Assembly: GCA_030374765.1 (NCBI GenBank)
Contig: JARGXX010000099.1
Span: 1,054,001-1,118,000, forward strand
Origin: Agarophyton chilense
Taxonomy: Eukaryota > Rhodophyta > Florideophyceae > Gracilariales > Gracilariaceae
Reading direction: 5' to 3'
DNA length: 64,000 bases
Below, in pieces: positions 20,839 through 32,402 of the stretch. Position 1 is the stretch's first letter. Every line of letters begins with the position of its first letter. Position numbers and translations under genes: made by a program. The notes beneath the pieces were generated by a model. That model saw only the letters and a program-made list of their open reading frames with translations, made no database searches and was not told where the DNA came from.

Positions 20839-21811
20839 ACATGGCAAGCTGCCGATGTTTTTCCAGAATTGATTTACGCTTGAGACTGATCTCTAAGTTT
20901 CTCCCCAAGAAGTTACTAACAAAGGCATCACCGGGCGTACCAACTATAAAGGGTAGTTCCTGATTTTTGCATGGAGATAGAGATGATAAAAAATGCTGTA
21001 TAAAATCTTTGCAGCATTTTATGGAGAGTGAGATTCCATGGTGAGGAAAGTGAATGATTGCTTGATATATCAGTTGTTGTTTCTGGCTCTCGGAGACGGG
21101 ATGCCTGCCGCGGTTTCAAAGTTGCTGATGTTTTTTGTGTTTTGTTGGCCTGCAGCAATGTTTAGTACGGTATGTTATGTCTCGGGCGCATTTTCAAGAT
21201 TTGCAGTGTTTAATTTGATGAATTGCGAAGTTTCTTAAAAGCACGAACTACTACATTCTTTGTCGAAGGCTTTTAAGGCGGCTTTATGCGTTTGGAGATC
21301 ATATGGTTGTTACTTGTGACCAGCTCTTGCGATTTGGTGATGAGATAAAAGTGAAGAAGCAGCAAGAGAGAGTGATCTTTTGGCTGGAAGCTTCAAGTTT
21401 CACATGTAGATTGTAAAGGTGGCACACCATCTGATTCTTTCATCAGATTTAATGTTTGAGCCGGTTTGGCTATAACTAGCTTTAATTCAATCGAACTGCC
21501 CAAAAATTTAAAAATACTCCTAGTCTTAATATAAAGATTGACCCAGTTGAGGGAACTGGACAATATTTTGTGCACTTTATTATAATAGCACCGACGCACG
21601 TCAATTGAAAAAATGTACACGATCCATGACGTGCTTTGCATGCACGTCTTGCAAGTGTAACAGAAACCTTCCACGTTTTTCAGGAGTCACATGGAACTAC
21701 CTTCGTGGCTGATAAGAGCATCTCTAGCGTCCATGGATACATAAAATCTAATCGCCTTTTCAGAGCCTTTTTGATTGGGCTGTCTATCAGATTGAATTAT
21801 ATAAAACCCCA
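20839..21811. other. AT-rich spacer
   Basis: Nothing recognisable lies between the Gyp-D LTR and the Harbinger-like remnant. Minus-strand frames such as 21393-21674 have no family I can name. Confidence 0.4.
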
Positions 21812-22132
21812 TTGAATTCAACTAGACTATTTGGCCCTCACCGCGTCCCGGAATGTAGAGCAATCGAACGAGCCATGGCGTACTCAGAAAATTCAAGTAA
21901 TGACGTAAATCTCTCCTTCGTTACCGCTACCGGTATTCTTCCAGGACTTGGGCAACTTCATCCACTCCACCGCGCTGGGTCTCGACCTGAAAAGAGCTCC
22001 AATTTAACCCGCAACTTTGGCGGGGCTTTGCACCGTCTCCCAAACTACTAACGTACTGCAACGCCTAAATACGACGACAACATGTTTGCACGGCGGTTCC
22101 GAACGCCAAGGAACGTTTTTGAGAGCATCTAA

Positions 22133-22587
22133 TGTAACGCATTGACGGGTTAAGTCAGCGTACGAGCGTACGGGTCTCGACCAGTGGTATCGTAGCAGAG
22201 CGGGTCCTAAGGTTCGAATCCTTGACGGCGGCACTCTCAGAGTACTTTGTGCAATGTGCTGGCGTTTCCTGCGTAGTCCTACAGGTTGGAACTACGGAAG
22301 CGATGGCTTGAAGACCAAAGGGTGAAACAAATATACCAAAGGGGGTTATTTAGTATCCTAACGGTGCCTACCGTACTCTAAGGGAGAAGCGTCACTCGAG
22401 CCAAGTAAATAGTTCTGGCGAGGCGCTGGGATCTCCCTGGAACTGTAGTGTTAATCTATTAAACTAATTAAATTAAAATAATATCCTAGATGAATCCACC
22501 TGAGGTTGACCCGTACACGTGTCACCTGCAAGATCCTTCAGGGCCCGGTGGTTTACCGGGCTCAATCGTTATTATCGCTCCTTCACA
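22133..22587 (-). repeat. 3' LTR of Gyp-A
   Basis: 455 bp, TGTGAAGGAGC... to ...GCGTTACA when read on the minus strand. It matches the right LTR almost throughout, apart from an extra 8-bp duplication (CGAGCGTA) and scattered substitutions. Its inner edge is followed by the polypurine tract. The plus strand carries the tRNA-like segment listed separately. Confidence 0.93.
22180..22233 (+). promoter_or_regulatory. tRNA-like A/B-box segment in the LTR of Gyp-A
   Basis: On the plus strand of the LTR a D-arm-like stretch (GGTATCGTAGCAGAGCG) precedes a perfect Pol III B-box, GGTTCGAATCC (22211-22221). The latter lies in a T-arm that can pair as TAAGG/CCTTG. The tail GACGGCGGCA resembles a tRNA 3' end. 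The anticodon arm is missing, so this is not a tRNA. It reads toward the antisense frame of the element. A Pol III promoter role is inferred. Confidence 0.5.
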
Positions 22588-22590
22588 TAT

Positions 22591-22600
22591 CTCCCTCCTT
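22591..22600 (-). other. Polypurine tract of Gyp-A
   Basis: AAGGAGGGAG on the minus strand, three bases before the 3' LTR start. Gyp-B has AAGGAGAGAG in the same place. This primes plus-strand DNA synthesis in LTR elements and confirms the transcription direction. Confidence 0.8.
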
Positions 22601-22998
22601 AGGATTCGACCGTCACGGCGAATTACAGATGGTTTCATAACTGTTACAGGGGACGCGTGCACTTCATTGCTCCCGGCACCATGGGGTGCGACGGTACGTC
22701 GCGTTGTCACCACCTGCGGGGATACGGGGATGCGCGAGCTGATCATTGGTGGCGAAGGGCAATTAATTTGCCCAAGGATTGAAACTGTCAACAGCCGTGA
22801 GCGCTGGCCATAGGTGCATCGCCGCCGTATTCGTCGCGTCGCGTTGCCGAGACGGTTCATTTGGTTCCTCCCTCGTCTCCGTTCTTCCCTCGGCGACCCT
22901 CCGCGCTTCGTCCACCGTGGTTCACGCCTGTCAGTCCGTTCGTGTCAACTTCGTTACTTTGCCTTTTCTTCGTGGTACCTTTCCATTGGTTGCGCGCT

Positions 22999-25002
22999 AT
23001 GCCGAAATCACCTTATAAGCCCGCCGGATACGCCGCACTTCCTTCGGACTATGTCGCCTCCACCGTCTCTCCCATCTATTTCCCGGCGGACCACCCTGGG
23101 ACAAGCGGTATTATGACCTCAAACAACCCAGCGGGGAGCTCCTCGGGATACCAGGTGGCCTACGAGCGTCCGGGGGACTGCTATGACCATACCATCGGAA
23201 GAAATCCGCAGGCAGTGCGTCATGCCGTTCTTCCGTCCTCAGTGGAAGAATACCAAAGTTTATCCCACATGTATCTTGACGCCCGAAGGTTTGCCAAGAT
23301 ACCCGACTTCCGGAGGGGCAGCAAGAACGCGCGCAGCATCTCGTGGTATAACCGATGGTTGCGTTTTCCTGTGGATCCGCGTTCGGCGACGCAATGTCGC
23401 ACACTCGTCCAAGCGGACATGCCGTACGTCCGCTGCGAGGAAGAAGCCGACTACCAGTTCAGGGTGAACAAACTCCTTTCGGACCTAGACACGGACTTCA
23501 TCTCACCTCATGTGCGCTTTCCTCCGGCTGGTCACAACCTCTTGGTGCTTATGTGCTTCCGGCCACCGTACGACCACTTATTCTGGATGTCCAACCGGGT
23601 CCATTGGAACGAGATGCATGAGCTCGATGGTCGTCTGCGTCAATCCTGGGGGTTCATTTTTTGTTGGCACTAAGTGGAGTTCCACGACATGAGCGCCAAC
23701 AAACGCATTTCGTTGTACCTTTCCCTACCCCATGAGGATGACAACCAACGGGCCGTGTAATGAAGTGTCTCGCCGCTCCTTCTGGTTCCCACGCCGTCCG
23801 TGGTGGCGTATCACTCGTCCCAACTCATGGGCGCTGACCATGACCGAAGGTCCTGGCTGTCCTGGCAGGTCCTCTTCGTCGAGTTCGGCATGATTTCCCT
23901 TATGGCCTTTCTGGATACCGCTAAATACGCAAGCCGTGGTGATTTCCGTTCGGAGGATTGGAGGGTGTGGTATGATGAGAACATACCCGGTCCTCGAGGT
24001 CGCCTAATCCCACTCCCGGACATCATGATCCGTTCCTAAAGAACCTGGGCATACAAGACATCGTCCGTGGGACTCAGTTCGACGTCGAGGAGACCGAGGC
24101 TCTTTTGGATCATGTCCTACAGGTGGAGTGGGGCAAGCCTCCCGGGTTCCTTTGATATGACTGGGATACGGACTCATTCACGCCGATTCCGCTGCATCCA
24201 CAGGGTCGGTACGACCTGTTCCTATCCCGCCAAACCCTTGAGAAATCGACCATCGGACATTCCGAGGCATCATGTGCCCGACTATCATCCGAAGGCCATT
24301 CGTTTCGATCCTCTTTGCTTCGAGCCTGATGTGGAAGCCGCGCCGTTAGTTCCTGCTGGTATGTCCGACGGAGAGTTCTTCGGTGAAGATCCCTTTGTCT
24401 TACCCGTGGAGGGCGTTCATCGTCCGGTTGAGTTCGCCGTTGTATTTCCAACCGGTTCTCCTCCTTCAGCTTCTCCGGGGGCTGCTCCTCGGGATGAGCT
24501 CTCGTATGAACCGCCCTTCGCCCAAGTGACTATTCCTCCTGGTGAGGTTACTGTCGAAACCGAAAGTCCTGTAGGCGAGGCACTTGCTCAGACGTCTACC
24601 AGGGGCGTCGACATCGCTCCGTTCTCTCTGTTGGTCCACTTTCCTGCTTCGGTCAGGGCTGCTGCCGCGGATCTCCGTCATGTCTGCCGTACCGTTGGTA
24701 TCACGGCCTCGATAGATATTGCCACAGTTCTGAGGGAAGCATGCTCCTGGGCGCGTCGCTCGGCTCGCTACGCCGCGGTGGTCCAACTGGGTCAAACCCC
24801 AAAGATTGCCATGGTCAATATCCTGCAGCAGAATGTGCAGGCGATGTCCCAGAGGGCTACTGCCGACTTGGATCCCCGATATGGTCTCAATTTGAGTGAC
24901 CGGGAGGTTTACGATGGTGACAATAGTTCCTCAGGAGAATCCCGCCAAAGAAGCATGCTCGGCTCGCTGAGGCCGGTTCGGGTGGTCCAGTTGGCTCCTT
25001 GA
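22999..25002 (+). pseudogene. Antisense frame between pol and 3' LTR of Gyp-A
   Basis: A long plus-strand reading frame faces pol. I place the start at the ATG at 22999 (MPKSPYKPAGY), because the Gyp-B copy has an ATG at the matching place. The protein has a hydrophilic N-terminus, a conserved middle (GRNP, AVRHAVLPSSVEEYQ, ADMPYVRCEEE, YQFRVNKLLSDLD, FRPPYDHLFWMS, LIPLPDIM, RGTQF) and a Ser-rich C-terminus. Stops occur at 23671 and 23758 and frameshifts near 24035 and 24150. I recognise no domain. An in-frame hydrophobic stretch lies just upstream of the ATG, but no signal peptide or membrane segment is evident in the protein. AATAAA at 25161-25166 could end its transcript. Confidence 0.7.
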
Positions 25003-25157
25003 GTGACCCTAATCCGGGTTTCGCTCCTGAAGGTTTCTATGAGGACAACGGAGTTACTCCTGCGCTGCCCCAGTGAGTCCTGTTGATGTTCGAAGCGCTT
25101 CCACGAACCTTGAGGTCACCCGAGGGCTGTTCGGCCTCTGTTATTTACTAGATTAAG

Positions 25158-26040
25158 TTAAATAAAGTAATGCTTTTGCTTTCTCAAGGTCTTTCTTGTA
25201 CCTGAAATGTGCGTGCCCCGGGACGGCGTCCCACCTTGAGAGCGTCTCGGGTCTTCCATTGGTGTCTCCGAAGAACTGAATTTGTTCCCTGATGCGGGAG
25301 CTACGACGAACCGTCGTGCTCCGGCGAACTGTCGTGTCGGGAGGCGGTTTGGGAGGCGTTTCGGACCAATGGTTGGATTATTCGGGCCAATGTTTGCCCC
25401 CTCGTGAATGCCGCGCTCCGAGTGACTGATTCTGCGCCAATAGCGGGCGATAAAATTAGCCGGAATGGTTTGAGGCTCTTGCCAAGTATCTTCCTCAGGT
25501 GTGTAGCCGAACCAACGGACGCGATAGCGCATAGTTCCATCTTCTCCAATACCGGCGGAGATGATGTGCTCAATCACATATTCCGGTTGGCGTTCATCCT
25601 CTCGAAGGAGAGTGTGGTCCAGAGGGGCGAATCCATTGGAGTCAGTTGAAAGTGATGGGTCATAGTAGTTGGCATTGACGATCGTGTCCGTGGGGCTAGT
25701 CGAGTCCTCGGGAACTGCCTTAAGGGGTGTGGAGACTTGATTGTCGACCTGAGGTCGTGGTGCTTCCGTTTGCCCAGGGGGCTGGGACGTTCGTGGTCCG
25801 GAGGAACTGGGAGCTCGTGTCACGCGGTCAATAGACACGGTGTCCTGTAGGCCGTCAATGAGTAAAGTGATGGTGTGCTCACTGGCCTTAAGGACTTCGT
25901 ATGGTCCCGTAGAGCGGGGTAAGAACTTCTGGGTAGTGTCCTCGAGTTCTTTACTGTCCTTCGGTGGCCGGTACAGGTAAAACAGATCCCCTTTCCGAAA
26001 GGTCGGTGAGTTCCAAACGACTTTGCCGAAGATGGACTTG
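25158..26040 (-). pseudogene. Integrase C-terminus with chromodomain, Gyp-A
   Basis: The minus-strand frame holds the end of pol. The chromodomain is clear: EYVIEHIISAG, RYRVRWFGYTPEEDTWQEP, then IPANFIARYWRR. Such chromodomains steer chromovirus integration to marked chromatin. The preceding part (about 25840-26040) has the FRKGDLFYLYRPPKDS-like integrase tail in a shifted frame. The tail after the chromodomain is Pro/Ser-rich and of unknown role. It ends 155 bp from the end of the convergent antisense frame. Confidence 0.85.
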
Positions 26041-26048
26041 TAGCGCCG

Positions 26049-26976
26049 TTAGGCTTTGGTTAGTACAGTTCGGGCCGATTGGGGAATACGGTCAATGAGT
26101 CGGCGCGAGTAGCGCTTCGCCTGGGTAGGAGTCATCCCTTCGGTTATGTCCTGGTGTATGATAGACTCCTGAAGGTCAACATCTATCGGCGGCGGCGCTC
26201 TCGTTAGCGTTAAGTCGAAAGGCGTTGTCCCTGTGAAAGCGTGCCCCTGCGTGTTGTAGGCATAAACCAGTAGCCTAACGTATTCGTCCCAGTCCAATGG
26301 GTGGTCCGAAACGTAGTGAGCAAATCGGTCCAGAAGGGTGGGGTTGAAGCGTTCGGCTTGGCCATGGGTTTGCTGCTGGTACGCCGTGGTGGTCACATGT
26401 TTGATACCTAAGGTTGCACAGACATGCGAGAAGAATTTGGATACAAACTGGCTGCCGTTGTCCGTTAGGGGGTATAGTGGCATGCCATATGGATATACCT
26501 GGTAGGACAAGAAGGCCGTGGCGACATCCGTGGCCGTTTTTTTTCTAGAGGTAGGGCTCGGGTAAGTTTGGTAAACCTATCGGTTATAACCAAAACAAAC
26601 CGTTTCCCATGGGACGACTTAGGCAAAGGCCCAAGTATATCCATTGCGACAAATTCAATTGGACCTGCGGCGGGGACGAGATTCAGTTTGGCCTGATGGT
26701 TGGCGCGAGACCCTTGGATCTGTGCGCACGATGCACAGTTCCGTGCAGTTTGCCATAGGTCCTGCGCCATTAGTGGCCAGTACAAGAACTTCCTTAGGGT
26801 CTGGTACATAGTCTGCCTCCAGGATGACCAGCCAAGCGGGGGAAATGGGCGAGGTATAGGAATCGCGCCCTTAGGGAAGTTGGTATTACCCGTTGGAGTG
26901 CGCCATCCAGCGGTGAGCGGCGAGATAGTAGTCCAAATCGGTCATAGTCGAACAGGCATCCTGGGGTTCCTTCCAA
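26049..26976 (-). pseudogene. Integrase catalytic region, Gyp-A
   Basis: Two overlapping minus-strand frames cover the integrase. The zinc finger has CASCAQIQG; its His pair falls in the short upstream frame ending at 26794 (LAHFPRLAGHPGG). The catalytic residues are all visible: Asp in FVAMDILGPLPK, Asp in PLTDNGSQFVSKFF and Glu in HGQAERFNPTLL. Frameshifts near 26500 and 26800 separate the pieces. Confidence 0.85.
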
Positions 26977-27153
26977 TTGGGCTGTTTCCTTGCAGTATTC
27001 GTCTTCGACCTGCGCCTATAGGGGTTCCTCAATAGTTATAGGGAGGAGCTCTTTTTCCTCCGCGGTTATCGCATTAACCTGAGGTCGTGCCGAATTGGGC
27101 GGTACTGCCTCCCAGTCCAATAGGTATAATTCGTTCTTCTTTACCTAAGGATC

Positions 27154-27603
27154 CTAGGATTGCACCTTACCCATAATGTCATCTGTTTCCGTGTAGTCCT
27201 GAGGTCCTTCATCTGTAAAGGTGGTGGGAATTAGGTCGTCCAATGGGGTGTCATCAGTTCCGTCGGTAATGATTCGCGACAGGGCATCTGCTGCCTGGTG
27301 CTTGATGCCTGGCCAGTAGGTTATTTCATAGTCATATTCTGACAGCCGGCGGCGCCACCTAGCGAGGCGACTCGATGCATCGGTCATATTGAGTAGCCAG
27401 CAGAGTGAGTCATGGTCTGTTCTAATGGTAAACCTGGTTCCCTTGAGGTGCGAACGGAGTGTCAATACGGACCATACGATGGCTAGACATTCCTTTTCGA
27501 TCGTACTGTAGTTTCGCTCTTCGCTGGTGAGCGTTCTGCTCCAGTAGCCAATAGGTCGATAGTCCTTCGGTGTCTCCTGTTCCTGTAGCAGTGCACAACG
27601 CAC
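27154..27603 (-). pseudogene. RNase H domain of Gyp-A
   Basis: A 149-residue frame with the Ty3/gypsy RNase H sequence: PIGYWSRTL, then the Glu motif TIEKECLAIVWSV, the Asp motif FTIRTDHDSLCWLL, and the terminal KHQAADALSR segment. The first strand (DASEV) lies just upstream across a stop. The domain itself is uninterrupted. Confidence 0.88.
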
Positions 27604-27624
27604 TTGGACATACGAGGCATCTTT

Positions 27625-28598
27625 TTACAGGACGAAAGGACTGTTGGGTTTTGCAAAGGCCAATATGGGTGAGTTCAGCAATTTGTCTGTTACGGTCTGA
27701 AATGCTTCGTACTGGTCGTCCGTAAGGGCTTCGAACTCCGAAGTTGTTCCCTTCTTCAGCATCGCGTTGAGTGGAGCCGAGATCTTGGCAAACCCTTGGA
27801 CGAACCGTCGGTAAACGTTGCCCAGGCCCACGAAGGATCGTAGTTCCGACTTGGTTCTAGGAGGCTTAGCCTGGCGAATCGCATTCTTTTTCCGTGTGGC
27901 CACCTTTACCGTTCCTGGGAAAACGACGTGACCGAGACAATCCACTGAGGTCTTGAAGAAAGCGCATTTGCGGAGTTTCAGTGTTACTCCAGCGTCGTGT
28001 AGGATTATTAACACCTTCTTCAAGTGGCGAAAGTGTGCCTTAACGGTCCGTGAGAAGATTATAATGTCATCCAAATAGACCAGGGCGAACTTCCATTTGA
28101 CACGGGAATATATATATTGTCCATTACCCGTTGGAAAGTGGCTGGTGCATTCTTCAAACCAAAGTGCATGCGAGTAAATCTGAACAGACCTTCATGGGTG
28201 GTAAAGGTTGTCATCCCTCTCGCGTCTTCGGCCAAAGGGATTTTCTAATATCCTGAGTTGGCGTCCAGTGTGGTAATTACGACAGCTTCGCCTATGGAAT
28301 CCAGACAGTCGTCCATGCGAGGTATCGGGTATGAGTCCCTCTTGGTTACTGCGATCAGCTTCCTGTAGTCGACACAGAACCTGACGGAGCCATCTTTCTT
28401 CGCCACAAGGACAAGGGGACTTGCCCATTCGGATTTGTTTGGAGGCGCCGGCTCTATGACTTGAGCTTTGCGCATCTTTTTCATCTGGTCGGCGACAATT
28501 TCCCTATCTTTAAGGCTGGTACGGTATGCGTGCTGGAACTGTGATCTAGCATCATCCTGAAGGTCAATGCGGTTTGTAGTGGCTCTGATTGTGCCCAA
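27625..28598 (-). pseudogene. Reverse transcriptase of Gyp-A
   Basis: Two frames cover the RT. The N-terminal one (28245-28598) has EWASPLVLVAKKDGSVRFC, VDYRKLIAVTKRDSYPIPR and the first catalytic Asp in TTLDANSGY. The C-terminal one begins at the catalytic YLDD box (plus 28066-28080) and continues LRSFVGLGNVYRRFVQGF. The connecting part at 28075-28244 is in a shifted frame. Catalytic residues are intact although the frame is not. Confidence 0.88.
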
Positions 28599-28604
28599 TT
28601 TACC

Positions 28605-29399
28605 TTACCACATGGCCTGGTATTCCTTGAGGAGATCAAGTACCTCGGGCGTATTGGATTCGAATTCTCCGCCGATGGCGACCGTTCCCTCCCAAGAGTC
28701 GACGTCCTCGTCGGAATTTAGCGTCGCAAGATTATCCATTTGGGCCTCCATAATGGCCACAAGCGCGGGTAGAGTGATGCCAGTCACTGTACCTTTAGGT
28801 AACCGTATCGGTTTATCTCCGAAGTTGCTGATTGTGACCAAGAAGGGCCTGTTAGTGTGGATGTCCATTACTCCATTGGCTATCAAGGTAAGGTGCTTCA
28901 AAACCGTTTTCTGGTAGTTCTGAATCGCTGCGAGACCTGAGGACTTGGAATGAACAGATACTGCGATTTGGGTCATCGGGGGCATCGTTATGGTCTTGGA
29001 CAGGCGAACCTTATTGGACTTTGTGTTTTCGGTGACAACCGCTCATTTGTGGCTAGGTTCTGGTCCTAGAGCCGAACCAGTTATGGGGATGGAAGGTGCG
29101 CGGCAGAACGCGACTTTCCTAAGGCCTGGATAAATAGCCTTAATGTATCGGTCGAGAAAGGAGGTCCATAGGATTGCCTCAGCGCCCAAGTTAGGACATA
29201 CAAGAAACCACGTGTGGACTTTGAATTGTCCTGACTGGAGGTAAAGTGGTACTATCTCTTTAATGTCCACTGGTCTACCTGATGCGTCCGTAATCCTTGG
29301 GGTCTTCCATGCCTGAACGAAATCTTGCCACCCCAGTGAGAGTAGCTGAGGATGGACCAAGTTGGGACCAGCGCCTGTTTCCCCTAAAGCTGTGGTCAC
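28605..29399 (-). pseudogene. Protease and linker of Gyp-A
   Basis: The minus-strand frame 29043-29399 is a retropepsin-like protease. Its active-site motif reads GETGAGPN where Gyp-C has LDTGAGPS, so the catalytic Asp has become Glu. The frame 28605-28985 is the linker to RT found in this gypsy lineage, with IRLPKGTVTGITLPA. A short gap with a stop separates them. The matching protease is deleted from Gyp-B. Confidence 0.75.
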
Positions 29400-31921
29400 T
29401 CGAGATTTTTTGGAACGAAGTTCTACGGTTACTCGAACTTAATAGTTCTCTTTCCTGAGGATACAAATACGGTCGTTACTGTGTTCCAATTGTGGTTCAT
29501 TCTGAGTGGTGCATTGTGGGTGGTTTGTACTGGGAGGTGAGGGGCTTTTTGGCTCATGACCGTCCAATTGGTAGAGGCAGGGGCTCAAAGAGGGAGGATT
29601 TGCCTCGAGTAGTCCCTTTAGGAGTTTTCCGATGCGGTTTCCGTTTCTTCCTGAGGATAGGAGTCTTCCACGGGGTCGTCCGTAGGATCTACAATGGCGT
29701 GGACCTGTGGGGCTCTGATCGGAAAATCCGGAGGCGTGTCATAGCGTGAGCTTCCAGGGATCCCTCTGGTTCGTTGCTGTGCCCTGTTATACATTCATTT
29801 GGATCTCCGCACTCGGTAATTCTGTTTCCTTAGGGCTAGGAGGTTTTTGCGTGCGTCCTCAGGCAGATACCTCGTGCAGTCACAAGGTTGGGTCACCGAA
29901 AGGCAGAGGAAGCAAGCCTTTGGGGAGCGAACGAAAACATTCTTGCTGAGCGGAAAGGGGGAATACTTGGGTTTGGGTGGTCCAGTGGTCGCTGTAGTTC
30001 CCTGGAAGGTACATGATGGGGGCCTGGACAGAGGAGCACTCAAATTGACCCCAAGGACATCTCCCGAATCGGCGTAATGGAGTGATGCATCCATGCCCGA
30101 CTCCGTGGATCTATCCAATTGGGCTTGGTTGGTTTTACGCAGTAGAGTTGCGTGACCTCTGGTTATATCAGCGTCGCGCCTGGAGGTCCTGTAGGTTTTG
30201 CCATAACCCTAGGCTTAGGTAACGAGCCTTCGGAAGGAATATTGCGGGTTTTCCGTGGGCTAACTGCCCACATGTGCCTGAATGGCAGGCAGTAATCCAG
30301 TGATGAAGTGACGTTTAAGCCGTCCTTCGGAGGACACGCTTCCACATCGGTAAGCCTTCTTTCATAGGTCGTCTGCGAAAGCCGACTCGGTCATGTTGGA
30401 GCTCTGCCTAAAGGAGATGACTCCCTGGTGGGCATCCATTATGACCTTATCCGTGGCGTAAGATTCCAAAATGTAATGAACAACCTGGGGGTATGACCTG
30501 AGGAGCTCATGGTCTTAAGCATCCAAAAGGTCAGTTGTGCCAGATATCTTCGAAACCACTCAGACACGCGCCTGTCCTGTAAGGATGAATTGAAAAAGGC
30601 ACAGAGCGGCGCCCTCGTGGACACCGTTCTGTTTGCAGGTCGTACGAAACAAAATGAGAAACCTGAGGACAGCATTAGGATCGGAACCCGAAAACTTGTC
30701 CGTAATGGTTGGTTGCATCCGTTTGGTCCAATTGGCGACTCTGCGAGCCACCGAACCGGAATATTTCGCGGACCTGTCGGCCAGCGGGTACTTCCGGTAG
30801 TCTAGAACCTTAAGGAAAAGTTCGTTTGAGGTTGTTAGTGATCTGAGACCTCGAACGGCAGCCTCATTTACTTCCGAGTCGGTCGTTTCGGTCGAGGCCG
30901 ATTCGGAATCGCTCGTGTCCGAATGATCTCTTCATTTGCTACTACTTTTGTTCTTTCTCCTGCGTTTGCTTCTTTTCTTTTCAGCGGAATAGGGACCTCA
31001 AGGATCCATCTCTCTATCAGATCCGATGGAGCCCTGAGGTCGCTGTACCTCATATAATCCGTCGGGTGGGACCAGCGGTCCCTCTTCTAGACGCGGAGCT
31101 TCTCTTCTGCTCATCGCTCGTCCCTTTATTGGATTCTCCTGATGGGCAACATGTCTCTCATCTAGACGCGGAGCTTCTCTTCTGCTCCTAGATTGGCACA
31201 CTGTGGGGGTTTCCTGATAGTATTTCAGGCGAGGGGCGGAAAATTCCCCCGCTCCTGGAGGTTCGGGAGGGGGTTGTCATACGGAGACCGGATGTTTAAT
31301 TTGTGGTGGGGTGGTCCTAGGGACCAAATACCCTGCCTAGCGGGTGACGGCTCCTTGAACGGCCTGTAGGAGGGAGTCTATGAATAAGTCAGACTCCAAT
31401 ACCTTGGGGACGATTCGCGCGATGAGGTAATCCGTATGGTCAGCAATCGCCGTAGCGAGTTGCACGTCCATAATGGAATCCACGTGGGTTGAGCAGAACT
31501 CACGGAGACGGGGCCAGAGAAGGTCGGCAAGACCTGCGGGCAGGTTTTCTCGAATTCCTTCGGTCTGAGGCGTTTCTCCTTGAGGTGTTCTTGGCCTAGA
31601 GGTGGCCCTGGAGAGGCGTTCTCGTAATCGCGCTGCCACCGTGGGTTCTCGGCGAATCCTTTCAGGGTTATCCGATGGGGTCAGTACCTCTTGCGGCTGG
31701 CTCCTCGTGCTCCTGCGGTCGCTAGCGGTATCAACCTGAGGGTCAGGCGACATCGCCGGCGTTGTAATCGCACTTCGCGTTGCCGTAGGAGTCCTGTGGT
31801 CGGGTCGGTTGGGTGTGTTTCCTGCATCCAAAATGGCGGTTGCCTCTGTACTTCTGGTCCGTTGGGGAAACAATCCAAAGGTTAGAATCCGAACAATTAT
31901 TCGTTCCAGTGGTCCGTTCAA
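29400..31921 (-). pseudogene. Gag region of Gyp-A
   Basis: Minus-strand frames in several registers fill the gag position. The N-terminal piece (31337-31921) is rich in Thr, Arg and Pro and ends in a helical part (ADLLWPRLREFC, then ESDLFIDSLLQAVQGAV). A capsid-like part near 30560-30751 reads ITDKFSGSDPNAVLRFLILF and LFQFILTGQARV, the pattern of retrotransposon gag capsids. A possible nucleocapsid Cys/His box lies near 29850-29890 but is broken. Frameshifts are frequent, so no single start can be defended. Confidence 0.7.
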
Positions 31922-31955
31922 TTATTCCATTGGTTTCTAAGTCGGGAGACCTAAA

Positions 31956-32402
31956 TGTAACGCAATGACGGGTTAAGTCAGCGTATGTGTCTCGACCGGT
32001 GGTAGCGTGGTAGAGCGGGTCCTAAGGTTCGAATCCTTGACGGTGGCACTCCCAGAGTACTTGGTGCAATGGGCTGGCGTTTGCTGAGTAGTCCTACAGG
32101 TTGGAGGTATGGAAACGATTGCTTGAAGACCAAAGGGTGGAACAAATATACCAAAGGGGGTTATTTAGTATCCTAACGGTTCCTATTGTACTCTAAGGGA
32201 GAAGCGTCACTCGAGCCAAGTAAATAGTACTGGCGAGGCGCTGAGATCTTCCCGGCACTGTAGTGTTAATCTATTGCACTAATTAAAATAAAATAATAAC
32301 CTACATGAGTCTACCTGAGGTCGACCCGTACACGTGTCACCTGCAAGATCCTTCAGGGCCCGGCGGCTTACGGGGATCAACCGTTATTATCGCTCCTTCA
32401 CA
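31956..32402 (-). repeat. 5' LTR of Gyp-A
   Basis: 447 bp, the 5' LTR for minus-strand gag-pol. It carries the same tRNA-like segment on the plus strand as the left LTR, with a perfect B-box GGTTCGAATCC at 32026-32036 and a better D-arm match (GGTAGCGTGGTAGAGCG). The 14 bases just inside (TTTAGGTCTCCCGA on the minus strand) are the same in Gyp-B. They occupy the primer-binding position but do not begin with the usual TGG. Confidence 0.93.

Larger units (their letters stand above)
22133..32402 (-). mobile_element. Full-length Ty3/gypsy chromovirus with antisense frame (Gyp-A)
   Basis: This 10,270-bp element has LTRs at 22133-22587 and 31956-32402. Gag-pol reads on the minus strand, so the right LTR is the 5' one. 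The flanks TCTAA (22128-22132) and TCTAC (32403-32407) are a 5-bp target duplication with one mismatch. Order on the minus strand is gag, protease, RT, RNase H, integrase with chromodomain. A convergent plus-strand frame (22999-25002) lies between pol and the 3' LTR. Stops and frameshifts throughout and diverged LTRs show it is inactive. It is inserted in a Harbinger-like transposase and is the same family as Gyp-B. Confidence 0.93.

Noticed and set aside
22180..22233. A true tRNA gene in the Gyp-A LTR
   Set aside because: There is no anticodon arm and no pairing 5' acceptor strand; only D-arm and T-arm-like parts are present.
22588..22625. Sequence right of the left Gyp-A LTR read as a plus-strand primer-binding site, because TTCGA resembles a tRNA T-loop complement
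   Set aside because: Gag-pol is on the minus strand, so this side is the 3' end of the element and the pyrimidine stretch is the polypurine tract.
22861..22999. An env-like signal peptide from the hydrophobic in-frame stretch before the antisense ATG in Gyp-A
   Set aside because: There is no ATG ahead of it in frame, and no transmembrane segment or cleavage-site pattern further down supports an envelope protein.
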